A stretch of 64,000 bases of DNA from Symbioplanes lichenis. Lineage in GTDB: Bacteria > Actinomycetota > Actinomycetes > Mycobacteriales > Micromonosporaceae. The position numbers were made by a program, and so were the translations under genes. Shown in pieces: positions 19,629 through 29,127 of this stretch; positions within the stretch are counted from its first letter, which is position 1, and each line of letters begins with the position of its first letter. The stretch spans positions 1 through 64,000 of the forward strand of contig NZ_JAUZQD010000028.1 in the NCBI RefSeq assembly GCF_030709675.1. The letters are read 5' to 3'. The notes below the pieces were generated by a model. The model searched no databases, had not been told where the DNA came from, and saw nothing but the letters and a program-made list of their open reading frames with translations.

Positions 19629-20488
19629 GTCGCGGCCACTTTGCGGGTCAGCATGCGAGCGAGCGGGGCCGCCAGAGCCACGGCGACTCCCGTGAGCGGC
19701 CGGCCCGCGGTGGCAGTCAACGCTCCCTGCAGCGTGGGGAACTCTGTGATCCCGGCCCCGACCGCGGCCCGCACGGCGCCGGGACTCGAGTCGCTCAGCA
19801 ACCTGATCTGCCGCGCGCCGTAGCCGGTCGCATACGTGGCGGCCAGCATCGGCCCGACCCGCCGCGCCAGCCACTCGGGAGCACCCGCGGACGCCACGCC
19901 CACCACGCCCGCCGTCGCCGCCAGCGTGGCCGCGGGGACCTTCCGATCCAGGGCGCCGTGCACCTCGTGCCGGGACAGCGCCGTGACGGTGTAGGTGTGG
20001 AGTCCGATCGTGGCGGCCGCGGGCAGGGCGCGTACCGGCGACTGGGAGGAGGCCCCCAGCAGCACGTCGAGCGCGCGGCAGGCGGCCATGCCCGCCGGCC
20101 CGGCCGCGGTGTTCTTGAGCTTGAGGTCGTACGCCCAGATGGCCGCCGTCAGCGGCACCGCCACCGCCAGCGCCCGCCCTCCCCCGGCCCGCCCGGCCAC
20201 GCCGAGCCCCGCCGCCGTGAGCCCGACCGCGACGCCCAGAGCAGCGGAAGCCGGAACGCGCCCGGAAGGAATCGGCCGCTCGGGCCGCTCGGTGGCGTCG
20301 AGCTCCCGATCAGCCCAGTCGTTGGCCGCCATCCCCGCCCAGTAGAGCAACACCGAAGCCGCCGCCAGCCCCGCCGCCTTCCGCACGGGCACCCCCGACG
20401 CCGCAGCGCCCGCGATCACGTCACCCGGCACGGACAACGCAGCCGGTGCCCGAACCAGCTCCGCCAGCGCCCGCAGCCGTCCCCCCAT
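19625..20488 (-). CDS. eboC: UbiA-family prenyltransferase (EboC-like)
   Basis: A 287-aa integral membrane prenyltransferase that transfers a polyprenyl group to a small acceptor. The first Asp-rich motif reads NDWADRELDATERPERPI (N-D-x-x-D-x-x-x-D), the signature for binding prenyl diphosphate with Mg2+; AYDLKLKNT corresponds to the second site. Around eight hydrophobic helices follow. ATG 20488 is preceded by a GGGGGAG site. The 136-bp gap to the Ino1-like gene contains GC-rich repeats. In ebo clusters the UbiA member is EboC. The donor may come from the polyprenyl synthase that ends this operon. Confidence 0.88.
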   Translation of the reverse strand: MGGRLRALAELVRAPAALSVPGDVIAGAAASGVPVRKAAGLAAASVLLYWAGMAANDWADRELDATERPERPIPSGRVPASAALGVAVGLTAAGLGVAGRAGGGRALAVAVPLTAAIWAYDLKLKNTAAGPAGMAACRALDVLLGASSQSPVRALPAAATIGLHTYTVTALSRHEVHGALDRKVPAATLAATAGVVGVASAGAPEWLARRVGPMLAATYATGYGARQIRLLSDSSPGAVRAAVGAGITEFPTLQGALTATAGRPLTGVAVALAAPLARMLTRKVAAT

Positions 20489-20624
20489 CACCACTCCCCC
20501 CGACCGGGCGCCGTCTCCCCGCGCCCACGCCCGCGCGCCGTCTCCCCGCCGCGCCCGCGCGTCGCCGTCTCCCCGCGCCCGCGCGCCAAGTCCGTGCGTT
20601 CGCTCATCGGGCCTGTGTGTTCGC

Positions 20625-21764
20625 TCATCGGGACAGCCCGGCGGCGAAGGCGGTGAGCCGCGCCCACTGCTCGGCCAGCGCGGACGGCCCGTCACCCAGC
20701 GGATCCTTGAAGAAGAAGCCGAGGTCGGTCAGCGCCCCGGACCGTCCCGCCGCGTGCGCCGCCGCGGTGAGCCGGGCGAGGTCCAGCACCAGCGGCGCGG
20801 CGAGCGCGGAGTCGCAGCCGTGCCACGTGAACTCCAGCCGCATCGGCGTACCCAGGAAGCCGGCGAACGTGACCAGGTCCCAGGCGGTCTTGAAGTCCCC
20901 GATCTCGGCGACGTAGTCGATGCGGCTGGTGCCCTCCGGCTCGTAGCCCAGCGCGTCGCCGAGAACCCGCTGCTTGCTGGCGACCTTCGCGGCGTTGGCG
21001 GCCGGGTCGGCCAGGTTGGCCCCGTCGCCCCCGCCGAGCAGGTTCAGCCCGGACCAGCTGGTCACCCGCAGGTTGCGCTGCGCGAACATGGGCGCCAGCA
21101 CCGACTTCACGAGCGTCTCGCCGGTCTTCCCGTCGTTGCCCGCGTAGGGCAGCCGTTCGCGCTCGGCCAGCTCCGCCAGCGCGGGCAGCCGGGGTCCCGT
21201 GGACGGCGTGAAGTCGACGAACGAGCATCCCGCCCGGAACGCGGCGTACGCGGCGAGTGAGCTCGGCGGCAGCACCGCCTGCCCGGGTTCCCGCATGGCC
21301 TCCTCGAGCAACCGCAGCTCCGCGTGCGCGGGATGCGGCTCGATCAACGGCTCGGTCGTGGCGACATCGATGACAACGACCCGCTCGAGCCCGTGCCGCT
21401 CCCGGAATTCCCGCAGGTCAGCGGCAATCCGCTCCGCCGTCTCGGCCTGCGTGGCCGCGGACGGCAGCGGCCGCACCTCGCTCTCGACGGCGGCCAGTTC
21501 GGCGGCGAGTGCTCCCACGAGCGGAGCGGGCACCACCCCGGCGGCGGCGAGCGCCTCGGCCTTCTTGGCCAGCGGCAAGGCCACGACGTCGTGCCCGCCG
21601 AACACCAGGTCCGCCCACCCCGGCAGCGCCGCCCCGCGCATTTCCGGCAATTCCGTGACGCATCCCGCGGTTCCCGCCAGCCGGGCCCGCACCGCAGCCG
21701 CCCCGACCAAGGCCGTGACGGCCACCGAACCCCGAGCCCCGACCAACCAGATTCCGGTACGCAT
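20625..21764 (-). CDS. Inositol-1-phosphate-synthase-like enzyme
   Basis: A 379-aa NAD-dependent Ino1-family protein, which in canonical members isomerises and cyclises glucose-6-phosphate to inositol phosphate. It has an N-terminal NAD motif GIWLVGARGSVA, the family signature AGNDGKTGETLVKS, and YVAEIGDFKTAWD. It differs enough from housekeeping Ino1 that another cyclitol could be made. ATG 21764 is chosen since GGGAGGG lies at proper distance, whereas ATG 21770 would abut it. It is the first gene of the operon and lies downstream of a 24-bp palindromic site. Cyanobacterial ebo clusters have a different sugar-phosphate cyclase at this step. Confidence 0.88.
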   Translation of the reverse strand: MRTGIWLVGARGSVAVTALVGAAAVRARLAGTAGCVTELPEMRGAALPGWADLVFGGHDVVALPLAKKAEALAAAGVVPAPLVGALAAELAAVESEVRPLPSAATQAETAERIAADLREFRERHGLERVVVIDVATTEPLIEPHPAHAELRLLEEAMREPGQAVLPPSSLAAYAAFRAGCSFVDFTPSTGPRLPALAELAERERLPYAGNDGKTGETLVKSVLAPMFAQRNLRVTSWSGLNLLGGGDGANLADPAANAAKVASKQRVLGDALGYEPEGTSRIDYVAEIGDFKTAWDLVTFAGFLGTPMRLEFTWHGCDSALAAPLVLDLARLTAAAHAAGRSGALTDLGFFFKDPLGDGPSALAEQWARLTAFAAGLSR

Positions 21765-22329
21765 GCGCATCCCTCCCGGGCACCCACACCGCGCTCCGCT
21801 AACACGATGTGTCACTCGTGTTACGTGAAGCGACGCTACCGAGCGCCCGGGACAAAGGAAACCCTCGATGTACGGAAACTTTCCCCCGGCCCCACCCAAA
21901 CTTTCCTACCAGGCGACAAAAGTCCTCATCCGCCCCGCCGCCAAGCCCAGGTCCCCATGCCGAACGACTGGCCCGACCCGCAGCTCAACCCCCAGAAGCC
22001 GCCGCCCGCACCGCCGCCGCCCGCACCGCCGTCGCCCAACCCCGACCACCCACGACGGCGCCGACGCGAAAGGCCACCAGAAGCACAAGATCCCGCGAGC
22101 ACACCAAATCGCCCCGTCCACGATGCTCTCCGCAACGGCGCCCGCAGCAACAGAGCCCCCAGGCCCGGCGCAGCCCCCGACAACACTCCGGTCAGGACCC
22201 CGACGGCGGCCCGCAGCAGACAAAGCCACGAGGCCCGGCGCAGCCCCCGACAACGCTCGGTTCAAGACTCCGACGGCGCCCGCAGCAAACAAGGCCCCCA
22301 AGGCCGGCGCGGCCCCGGCAACACTCCGG
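21765..22329. other. 565-bp gap with promoter region and repeats
   Basis: No gene is supported here. The right-hand side of the Ino1 start holds the palindrome at 21800-21823. From 22133 a 68-70-bp repeat array begins and continues into the kinase 3' end. Long open frames on both strands have Arg/Pro/Ala composition typical of antisense GC-rich DNA. Confidence 0.6.
21800..21823. promoter_or_regulatory. 24-bp palindromic operator upstream of ebo-type operon
   Basis: A perfect inverted repeat, TAACACGA-N8-TCGTGTTA, centred about 48 bp before the Ino1-like start. Its length and symmetry suit a dimeric repressor or a MerR-type activator. No regulator gene is adjacent, so the protein is unknown. 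Confidence 0.6.
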
Positions 22330-23862
<1,533 letters not shown>

Positions 23863-24195
23863 GGCGGGCCCAATGCCCCGCCGTCGCGGTCGGAAACACC
23901 AGAAGTGCGGACGATATGAACCCGTGTCACTAGCCATACCGGCCGCGACGACACGAGTACGCGACGCCACCGAAACGACCGCCGACCTGCGCATCCGCCA
24001 CGACCAGCCGGGGCGCGCAGCCGCTGCGGCCGACCGAGGCGCGATCTCGCCTGTCGCCAGCCCTCCTCCGGGGCGGAGAAGCCGGTCGATCGAAGCCCTC
24101 CGCCGACCGTCCGGTGAACAGTTAGCTGTCCGCATGACCGGATGCCGCTCTCTGTTCAACCGAGCGTCGCCCGACCGCCTTACCGTTCCCGCGTC
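23863..24195. other. 333-bp divergent intergenic region
   Basis: This lies between the kinase (minus) and the family 2 glycosyltransferase (plus) and must hold both promoters. A TACCGT at 24181-24186, 10 nt before ATG 24196, could be a -10 for a leaderless glycosyltransferase mRNA. No gene, operator or hairpin stands out. Confidence 0.4.
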
Positions 24196-25131
24196 ATGGA
24201 CACCCTTCCCGAGGTGAGCGTGGTCATCCCGACCCGCAACCGCCCCGAGCTGCTGACCCGCGCCGTCCGCAGCGTCCTCGCCCAGACCGTCAAGAGCCTC
24301 GAGATCGTCGTGGTCGTCGACGGGCCCGACGAGACCACCGCCAAGGCGCTGGCCGAGATCGGGGACCCGCGCGTCCGGGCTCTCCCGCTGCCCGAGAAGG
24401 GTGGGGCCCCGAACGCCCGCAACCAGGGCATCGCCGCCGCTCGCGCCCCGTGGACGGCCATGCTGGACGACGACGACGAGTGGCTGCCCGGCAAGCTCGC
24501 GATCCAGCTCGGGATGGCCAAGCAATCCACCGCCGAGATGCCGATCGTCGCAACGCGACTGCTCAACCGGACACCGCGGGCCGAGTTCGTGATGCCGCGC
24601 CGGCTGCCGGCCGAGGGCGAGCACCTCAGCGAGTACTTCACCGTCCGCAAAGGCCTCTTCCACGGCGAGGGGTTCATCCAGACGTCGACGATCATGGCGC
24701 CGACCGAGCTGTGGCGGCAGGTGCCCTTCCGGGTCGGCCTGCGCCGGCAGCAGGAGCTCGACTGGACGCTGCGGGCGATCAAGGTCCCCGGGACCGCGCT
24801 CGTGATGGCGGACAACGCCCTCGTCGTCTGGCACCAGGACGAGGACCGCGAGCGCATCAGCCTGGAGATGCCCTGGCAGGAGCAGCTGGACTGGCTGCGC
24901 GAGTCGCGTGACCTGTTCACCCCGCGGGCGTACGCCGCCTTCATCCTCAGCGTCCTCAGCTCGATGGCGGCGACCAGCCGGGACTCGCGTGTCTTCCGTG
25001 AGCTGCTGCGCGAGGCCCGGGAGTACGGCGACCCCGGCGCCATCGACTACGTGACGCACGCCCAGATCTGGGCGCTGCCGCCGCACGTCCGGGCCGCCCT
25101 GCGCGACAAGGTGCTGGGGCTCCGTGGCTGA
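24196..25131 (+). CDS. Family 2 glycosyltransferase
   Basis: A 311-aa GT-A-fold transferase: VSVVIPTRNRPELLTRAV at the N-terminus, NARNQGIAAARAPW, and the metal/nucleotide-sugar motif MLDDDDEWLPGK. No membrane segment is seen, so it acts in the cytoplasm on a nucleotide sugar. ATG 24196 lacks a Shine-Dalgarno and may be leaderless. The next gene starts 8 bp before this stop, so the two glycosyltransferases form a pair probably acting on the same glycan. Confidence 0.9.
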   Translation: MDTLPEVSVVIPTRNRPELLTRAVRSVLAQTVKSLEIVVVVDGPDETTAKALAEIGDPRVRALPLPEKGGAPNARNQGIAAARAPWTAMLDDDDEWLPGKLAIQLGMAKQSTAEMPIVATRLLNRTPRAEFVMPRRLPAEGEHLSEYFTVRKGLFHGEGFIQTSTIMAPTELWRQVPFRVGLRRQQELDWTLRAIKVPGTALVMADNALVVWHQDEDRERISLEMPWQEQLDWLRESRDLFTPRAYAAFILSVLSSMAATSRDSRVFRELLREAREYGDPGAIDYVTHAQIWALPPHVRAALRDKVLGLRG

Positions 25132-26284
25132 CCGGGTGGTCGTCTGGCGCACCGCGATGCTGCCCGGTTCCGAGACCTTCGTACGCTCCCAGGCCGACGC
25201 CATGACGCGCTGGCAGCCGCACTTCCTCGGCGCCGTCCGCATCGACTCCCCGCTGGCGCGGGAGGACGACACCATCGTCTTCCCGCCCGGCTTCCTGCGC
25301 CTGCGCCTGACCGGAAGGTCGCCCCAGCTGCGGGCCGCCCTCGCGAAGCTCGATCCGCGCATCGTCCACGCCCATTTCGGCGGTGACGGCTGGATGATCA
25401 GCGCCGAGGCCGCGCAGCTCGGGGTGCCCCTCGTCGTCACGTTGCACGGCCACGACGTCACCCGCCAGCCGGACCTGCCCGGCGCCAAGGGCCTGCGGCA
25501 CCGGCGCAACCTGCGGTCCGTCTTCGATCGGGCCGCCCTGTTGCTCGCGGTCTCCGAGCCGGTCCGCCGGCGCGCCCTGGCCCGGGGCGCGGACCCCGGC
25601 CAGGTGATCGTCCACCACACCGGCGTCGCCGTGCCCGCCGTCGTTTCCGACGAGCCGAAGCTCTGGGACATCGTCTTCGTCGGCCGGCTCGTCGAGAAGA
25701 AGGGGCTCGACGACCTGCTCGCCGCCGCGGCCACGCTGTCCGACCTGGCTCCGCGCATCCTGATCGTCGGCGACGGGCCCCTGGGTCCCGCCCTGCGCGC
25801 ACAGGCGGCTGCCTTGCGCCTCGACGTCACTTTCGCCGGCGCGCTGGACCACGCGGCCGCCTCGCGCAGCATGGCCGCCGCCCGGGTCTTCGCGTCGCCC
25901 TCCCGCACGGCCGCCGACGGCGACTCGGAGGGGCTGCCGACCACGCTGCTGGAGGCGCAGGCTCGCGGCATTCCCGTGGTGTCGACCGTCCACAGCGGCA
26001 TCCCGGAGGCCGTCCGGCACGAGTCCACCGGACTGCTCGGCCCCGAGGGCGACCGCCGGGCACTCGCCCACCACCTGCGCAGCCTGCTGACCGACGAGCA
26101 GCTGCGCCACCGGCTGGGCCGCCAGGCGCGCGCCCACGTCCGGGCCGACTTCGACATCGTCCGGCAGACCGCGCTCCTGGAAGACCTGTACGACGACATC
26201 ACGTCCGCCGCCTCAGCACCCGCCGCGCGGCCCGGACACCACCCACGAACGCCTGCCCCGCCCGCGCCGGACCCGAGCCGCTGA
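25124..26284 (+). CDS. Family 4 (GT-B) glycosyltransferase
   Basis: A 386-aa retaining GT-B glycosyltransferase. Visible elements are VHAHFGGDGW, VVTLHGHDVTRQPDL, VFVGRLVEKKGLDDLL and the donor-binding SEGLPTTLLEAQARGIPVV. GTG 25124 is coupled to the upstream glycosyltransferase. The C-terminus becomes Pro/Ala-rich and overlaps the end of the convergent methyltransferase by 86 bp. Sugar and acceptor are unknown; a cell-surface or extracellular polysaccharide is the usual setting. Confidence 0.9.
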   Translation: MADRVVVWRTAMLPGSETFVRSQADAMTRWQPHFLGAVRIDSPLAREDDTIVFPPGFLRLRLTGRSPQLRAALAKLDPRIVHAHFGGDGWMISAEAAQLGVPLVVTLHGHDVTRQPDLPGAKGLRHRRNLRSVFDRAALLLAVSEPVRRRALARGADPGQVIVHHTGVAVPAVVSDEPKLWDIVFVGRLVEKKGLDDLLAAAATLSDLAPRILIVGDGPLGPALRAQAAALRLDVTFAGALDHAAASRSMAAARVFASPSRTAADGDSEGLPTTLLEAQARGIPVVSTVHSGIPEAVRHESTGLLGPEGDRRALAHHLRSLLTDEQLRHRLGRQARAHVRADFDIVRQTALLEDLYDDITSAASAPAARPGHHPRTPAPPAPDPSR

Positions 26285-27683
26285 GCAGCTCGACCGTCCG
26301 CCGCACCTGACGCACCTCCGCCTCCCGGGCGTTCAGCTCCTCCTCGAAGAAGGCAGCCTGCGCCCGGGCCTCGGCCAGCTCCCCGGCGAGCCGTTCACGC
26401 TCGGCGACCAGCTCGACGACGGAAACGGCCGCCCCCACCAGCGGGGACGACGCGGCGTCTCCTCCGGGCACGGAGGTCGCGGCGTCCGGGCCGCCGGTCA
26501 TGGCTTCCAGCATCCCCGCCAGCTCGGCAGCGCTCCGCACACCCACCCACGGATGCGGGAACCCGCCCCGATACAGCCGCGCGGCCAGCTCAGCCACGGC
26601 GACGCTGTGAGCACCCTCCGGAACCAGCGGCACCAGCTCGCCGGAGGCAGCCACGACGACCTGCCCCGCCGGCACCCCGGCCGCCACGCCGTTGCGCCAC
26701 TGTCCGAGCAGCTCCCGCAGCTGCGGCATATTGCGCCGCCCCGCCGCACGCAGGACGAGACTCTCGAGCGTCGGTCCCACCGGCCCGGCGCTCCCGTCCA
26801 CGGGCACGTCCGGCAGCGCGGCCTCGTCGTCCGAGGCGATGACGACCCACGCCGGCGCGGCCGCCACCCCCAACCCCTGCCGCACGAACTCGACCGCGAC
26901 GGCTGCGGGATCGGCCAGGACCACCCCACTTCCCTCGTACGCCCGGCCGAGCGCAGCCTCCACGACCCCGCCCGTGGCCTGCTCGTCGACGACCACCCGC
27001 GCGTCGCGAAGCCCCGGATAGATCCCGTACGCCCGCGTCGCAGCCCCCACGGCCGCGCGAAGGTGCCGCAACCCGGCCGGCCGGGTCTCGTCGGAAACCG
27101 GCGTCCACTGGCCGTCGTCGAGGGGCCGGGGCCACGCGATCTGCCGGTGGAACCCGCCGAGGTTCTCCACGCCGAGCACGAGGCAGCCGCCGGGACGCAG
27201 CACCCCGTGCAGCGCGTCCAGGGCCTCCGCCCACGTCAGCTCATCGTGCTCGGCCGTGCCGAGGCATTCGAGGCCGGCGAGCGCGATGATCGTGTCGAAC
27301 GGCGCCTCGCCGCCGAGCTTGGCCACGCTGCCGCACAGCACTGTCACATCGCCACGGCCGGCCAGCAACTCGGCGTCCTGCACCCCGCGGACCAGCACCG
27401 TGGCGCCGGGAACGCGATCGAGCAACGACGGGTCGTGCGGCCCGGCGATCAGCGTGCGGCCGCGCGCGACGCCGAGGAAGGACCCGGCCGCCGAGCCCCG
27501 CACCGGCCCGGGGCCGTGCCCGCCGTCCAGGTCCGACCAGTTCAGCATCTCGCCGCCGAGAAGCCGAACCTCGCCGGTCCCACCCTGCCGCTGCGTCACC
27601 GCTGCTTCCTCCTGCCGAAGATCAAGATTCACGCGTACGGGCTCCCCGCCGCGCCAACGAAACTGCATAACGGCCGGTGTCAT
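26199..27683 (-). CDS. SAM-dependent methyltransferase with C-terminal coiled coil
   Basis: A 494-aa protein with a class I methyltransferase-like core: FDTIIALAGLECLG followed by LHGVLRPGGCLVLGVENLGG is the typical strand 4 to strand 5 passage of such folds. The C-terminal 100 residues form a coiled coil (VELVAERERLAGELAEARAQ, then EELNAREAEVRQVRR). ATG 27683 is the likely start. It follows the unknown gene at 27.7-28.6 kb with a 17-bp gap, suggesting an operon. In glycan loci such fused proteins methylate or measure a polysaccharide terminus, but that is inference here. Confidence 0.75.
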   Translation of the reverse strand: MTPAVMQFRWRGGEPVRVNLDLRQEEAAVTQRQGGTGEVRLLGGEMLNWSDLDGGHGPGPVRGSAAGSFLGVARGRTLIAGPHDPSLLDRVPGATVLVRGVQDAELLAGRGDVTVLCGSVAKLGGEAPFDTIIALAGLECLGTAEHDELTWAEALDALHGVLRPGGCLVLGVENLGGFHRQIAWPRPLDDGQWTPVSDETRPAGLRHLRAAVGAATRAYGIYPGLRDARVVVDEQATGGVVEAALGRAYEGSGVVLADPAAVAVEFVRQGLGVAAAPAWVVIASDDEAALPDVPVDGSAGPVGPTLESLVLRAAGRRNMPQLRELLGQWRNGVAAGVPAGQVVVAASGELVPLVPEGAHSVAVAELAARLYRGGFPHPWVGVRSAAELAGMLEAMTGGPDAATSVPGGDAASSPLVGAAVSVVELVAERERLAGELAEARAQAAFFEEELNAREAEVRQVRRTVELLSGSGPARAGQAFVGGVRAARRVLRRRT

Positions 27684-27700
27684 CGGCCCGTCTCAGGAAC

Positions 27701-28648
27701 TCAGCGCCACCGGAACAGCCGGCGCAACTCGGCCGCCGGAGCCAGCCGGTCGGCGCCGAGCTCCTCGACGGCGGCTGCCCGGGCCACCGCCCCGTCGACC
27801 TGCTCACCGTGCAGCTCGGCCCACTGCCGCCGGATGCGCGCCTGGCCGCCGTGGGTCGGGTCCTCGTTCTCCAGCGTCATGGGATCGCCGTAGACCGCGG
27901 GCTCGCAGCCGGCCAGGATGCCGTACCAGACGGCGCTGCTGAGCCTGTTCGACGCGACCCGGCGGTGCCGGCGCAACTCCGCGAGCTGGCCCTCGAGGAA
28001 GCCGGCGTCGCCCAGCTGCCGGGCATCGCCCCGGTAGCCGTGGCAGATCACCCGGAAACCCGCGTCCTCGTAGCGCCGGCAGACGGACGGCGTCTTGTAT
28101 TCCTGCCAGTAGAGGCCGACGGTCACCGGCCCGGGCTCGGTGCTGCGGATCTGGTCGATGAGGCGGTCGTGGTCGCCCTTGACGTGCTGGCCCTCCCAGC
28201 CGTGGAACGGGTACCAGATGGTGCCCTCCCGCGGCGCGTCCGCGGGCGCGGGGTCGAGCAGCATCAGATAGGCGATCGGGGCGCCCACGACGTACGTGTG
28301 GCGGCGTCCCAGCGACCACGCCCGGCGGCGCGTACGCTCCGACCAGAGGAAGAGCGGCACCCCGGCGACCCACTCGTGGTCGCCCGCCATTCCGTCGCCG
28401 ATGTTCCAGCCGTGCTGGAGATATCCGTGGATCCGCGGCGGCAGCTCATCGGGCACGCCGCAATAGCGCGCCAGGACAGCCGAGTGGCCGTAGTAGTCGT
28501 TGGCCCGGTGCACCGCGGAATTCTCGCCCAGCCGGGCCCGGCGCCGCCATGTCCGCTCCGAGTGTTCCGCCAGGCGTCGCCGGCCGGTCGCCTGCTCGTT
28601 CCCGGCACGGGCACCCTCCTCACGTGGCGCACACGAAAACTCGCGCAC
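27701..28648 (-). CDS. Unknown protein of a glycan locus
   Basis: I do not recognise the family with certainty. About 315 aa, no membrane helix. Conserved-looking stretches are ANDYYGHSAVLARYCGVP, RIHGYLQHGWNIGDGM, IWYPFHGWEGQHVKGDHD, FRVICHGYRGDARQLG and NRLSSAVWYGILAGCEPAVY; the last resembles the second half of GT-B-like surface-carbohydrate proteins that protect a site around Ser-Ala-x-x-Tyr-Gly. The start is unclear: GTG 28648 or GTG 28513 (preceded by GAGAA) are candidates. The frame continues upstream but is then antisense to the STAS gene. Confidence 0.65.
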   Translation of the reverse strand: MREFSCAPREEGARAGNEQATGRRRLAEHSERTWRRRARLGENSAVHRANDYYGHSAVLARYCGVPDELPPRIHGYLQHGWNIGDGMAGDHEWVAGVPLFLWSERTRRRAWSLGRRHTYVVGAPIAYLMLLDPAPADAPREGTIWYPFHGWEGQHVKGDHDRLIDQIRSTEPGPVTVGLYWQEYKTPSVCRRYEDAGFRVICHGYRGDARQLGDAGFLEGQLAELRRHRRVASNRLSSAVWYGILAGCEPAVYGDPMTLENEDPTHGGQARIRRQWAELHGEQVDGAVARAAAVEELGADRLAPAAELRRLFRWR

Positions 28649-28781
28649 CGCAGTGAAACGCGCTTCCCGGGCACCGTGCCACGAGCACTTCGGGCTCGTT
28701 CCGGTGACTGCGGTCGACCGCGACGGGTGATCGTGGATACCCTGACGCCGAGACACGCCGGACAAACCGGAAGGTGTATTG

Positions 28782-29099
28782 ATGTCTGACGCCCTGCAGG
28801 TCGAGAGCCGCCCCGACGGGGACCTGGTCATCCAGCCGCACGGGGCCGTCGGCCCCGATGCCGCCGCCGAGTTGCGCCGCCTGCTGGTGCACGCCGTCCG
28901 GCGCACGCGGCCGTCGCGCCTGGTCCTGGATCTCGGCGACGTCTCGCACCTCGACTCGATCAACGTGGGCACACTGGCCGCCACCTGCACCATCTGCGAC
29001 CACCACCGGGTCGCGATCCTGCTGGACAACACTCCCGCCTTCCTCGCCGGGCGGCTCACCGCCGCCGGAGTACCGCGTCAACTCATCCGCGAGCCCTGA
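28782..29099 (+). CDS. STAS-domain anti-sigma factor antagonist
   Basis: A 105-aa single STAS domain. The phosphorylation-site region reads VSHLDSINVGTLAA with Ser after Asp, as in SpoIIAA/RsbV-type antagonists, where an anti-sigma kinase modifies the Ser. ATG 28782 has GGAAGG 7 nt upstream. No anti-sigma factor or sigma factor is adjacent, so the partner is elsewhere. Confidence 0.85.
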   Translation: MSDALQVESRPDGDLVIQPHGAVGPDAAAELRRLLVHAVRRTRPSRLVLDLGDVSHLDSINVGTLAATCTICDHHRVAILLDNTPAFLAGRLTAAGVPRQLIREP

Positions 29100-29127
29100 A
29101 CCCAGGCCCACCGCCACCGGACCGTCG

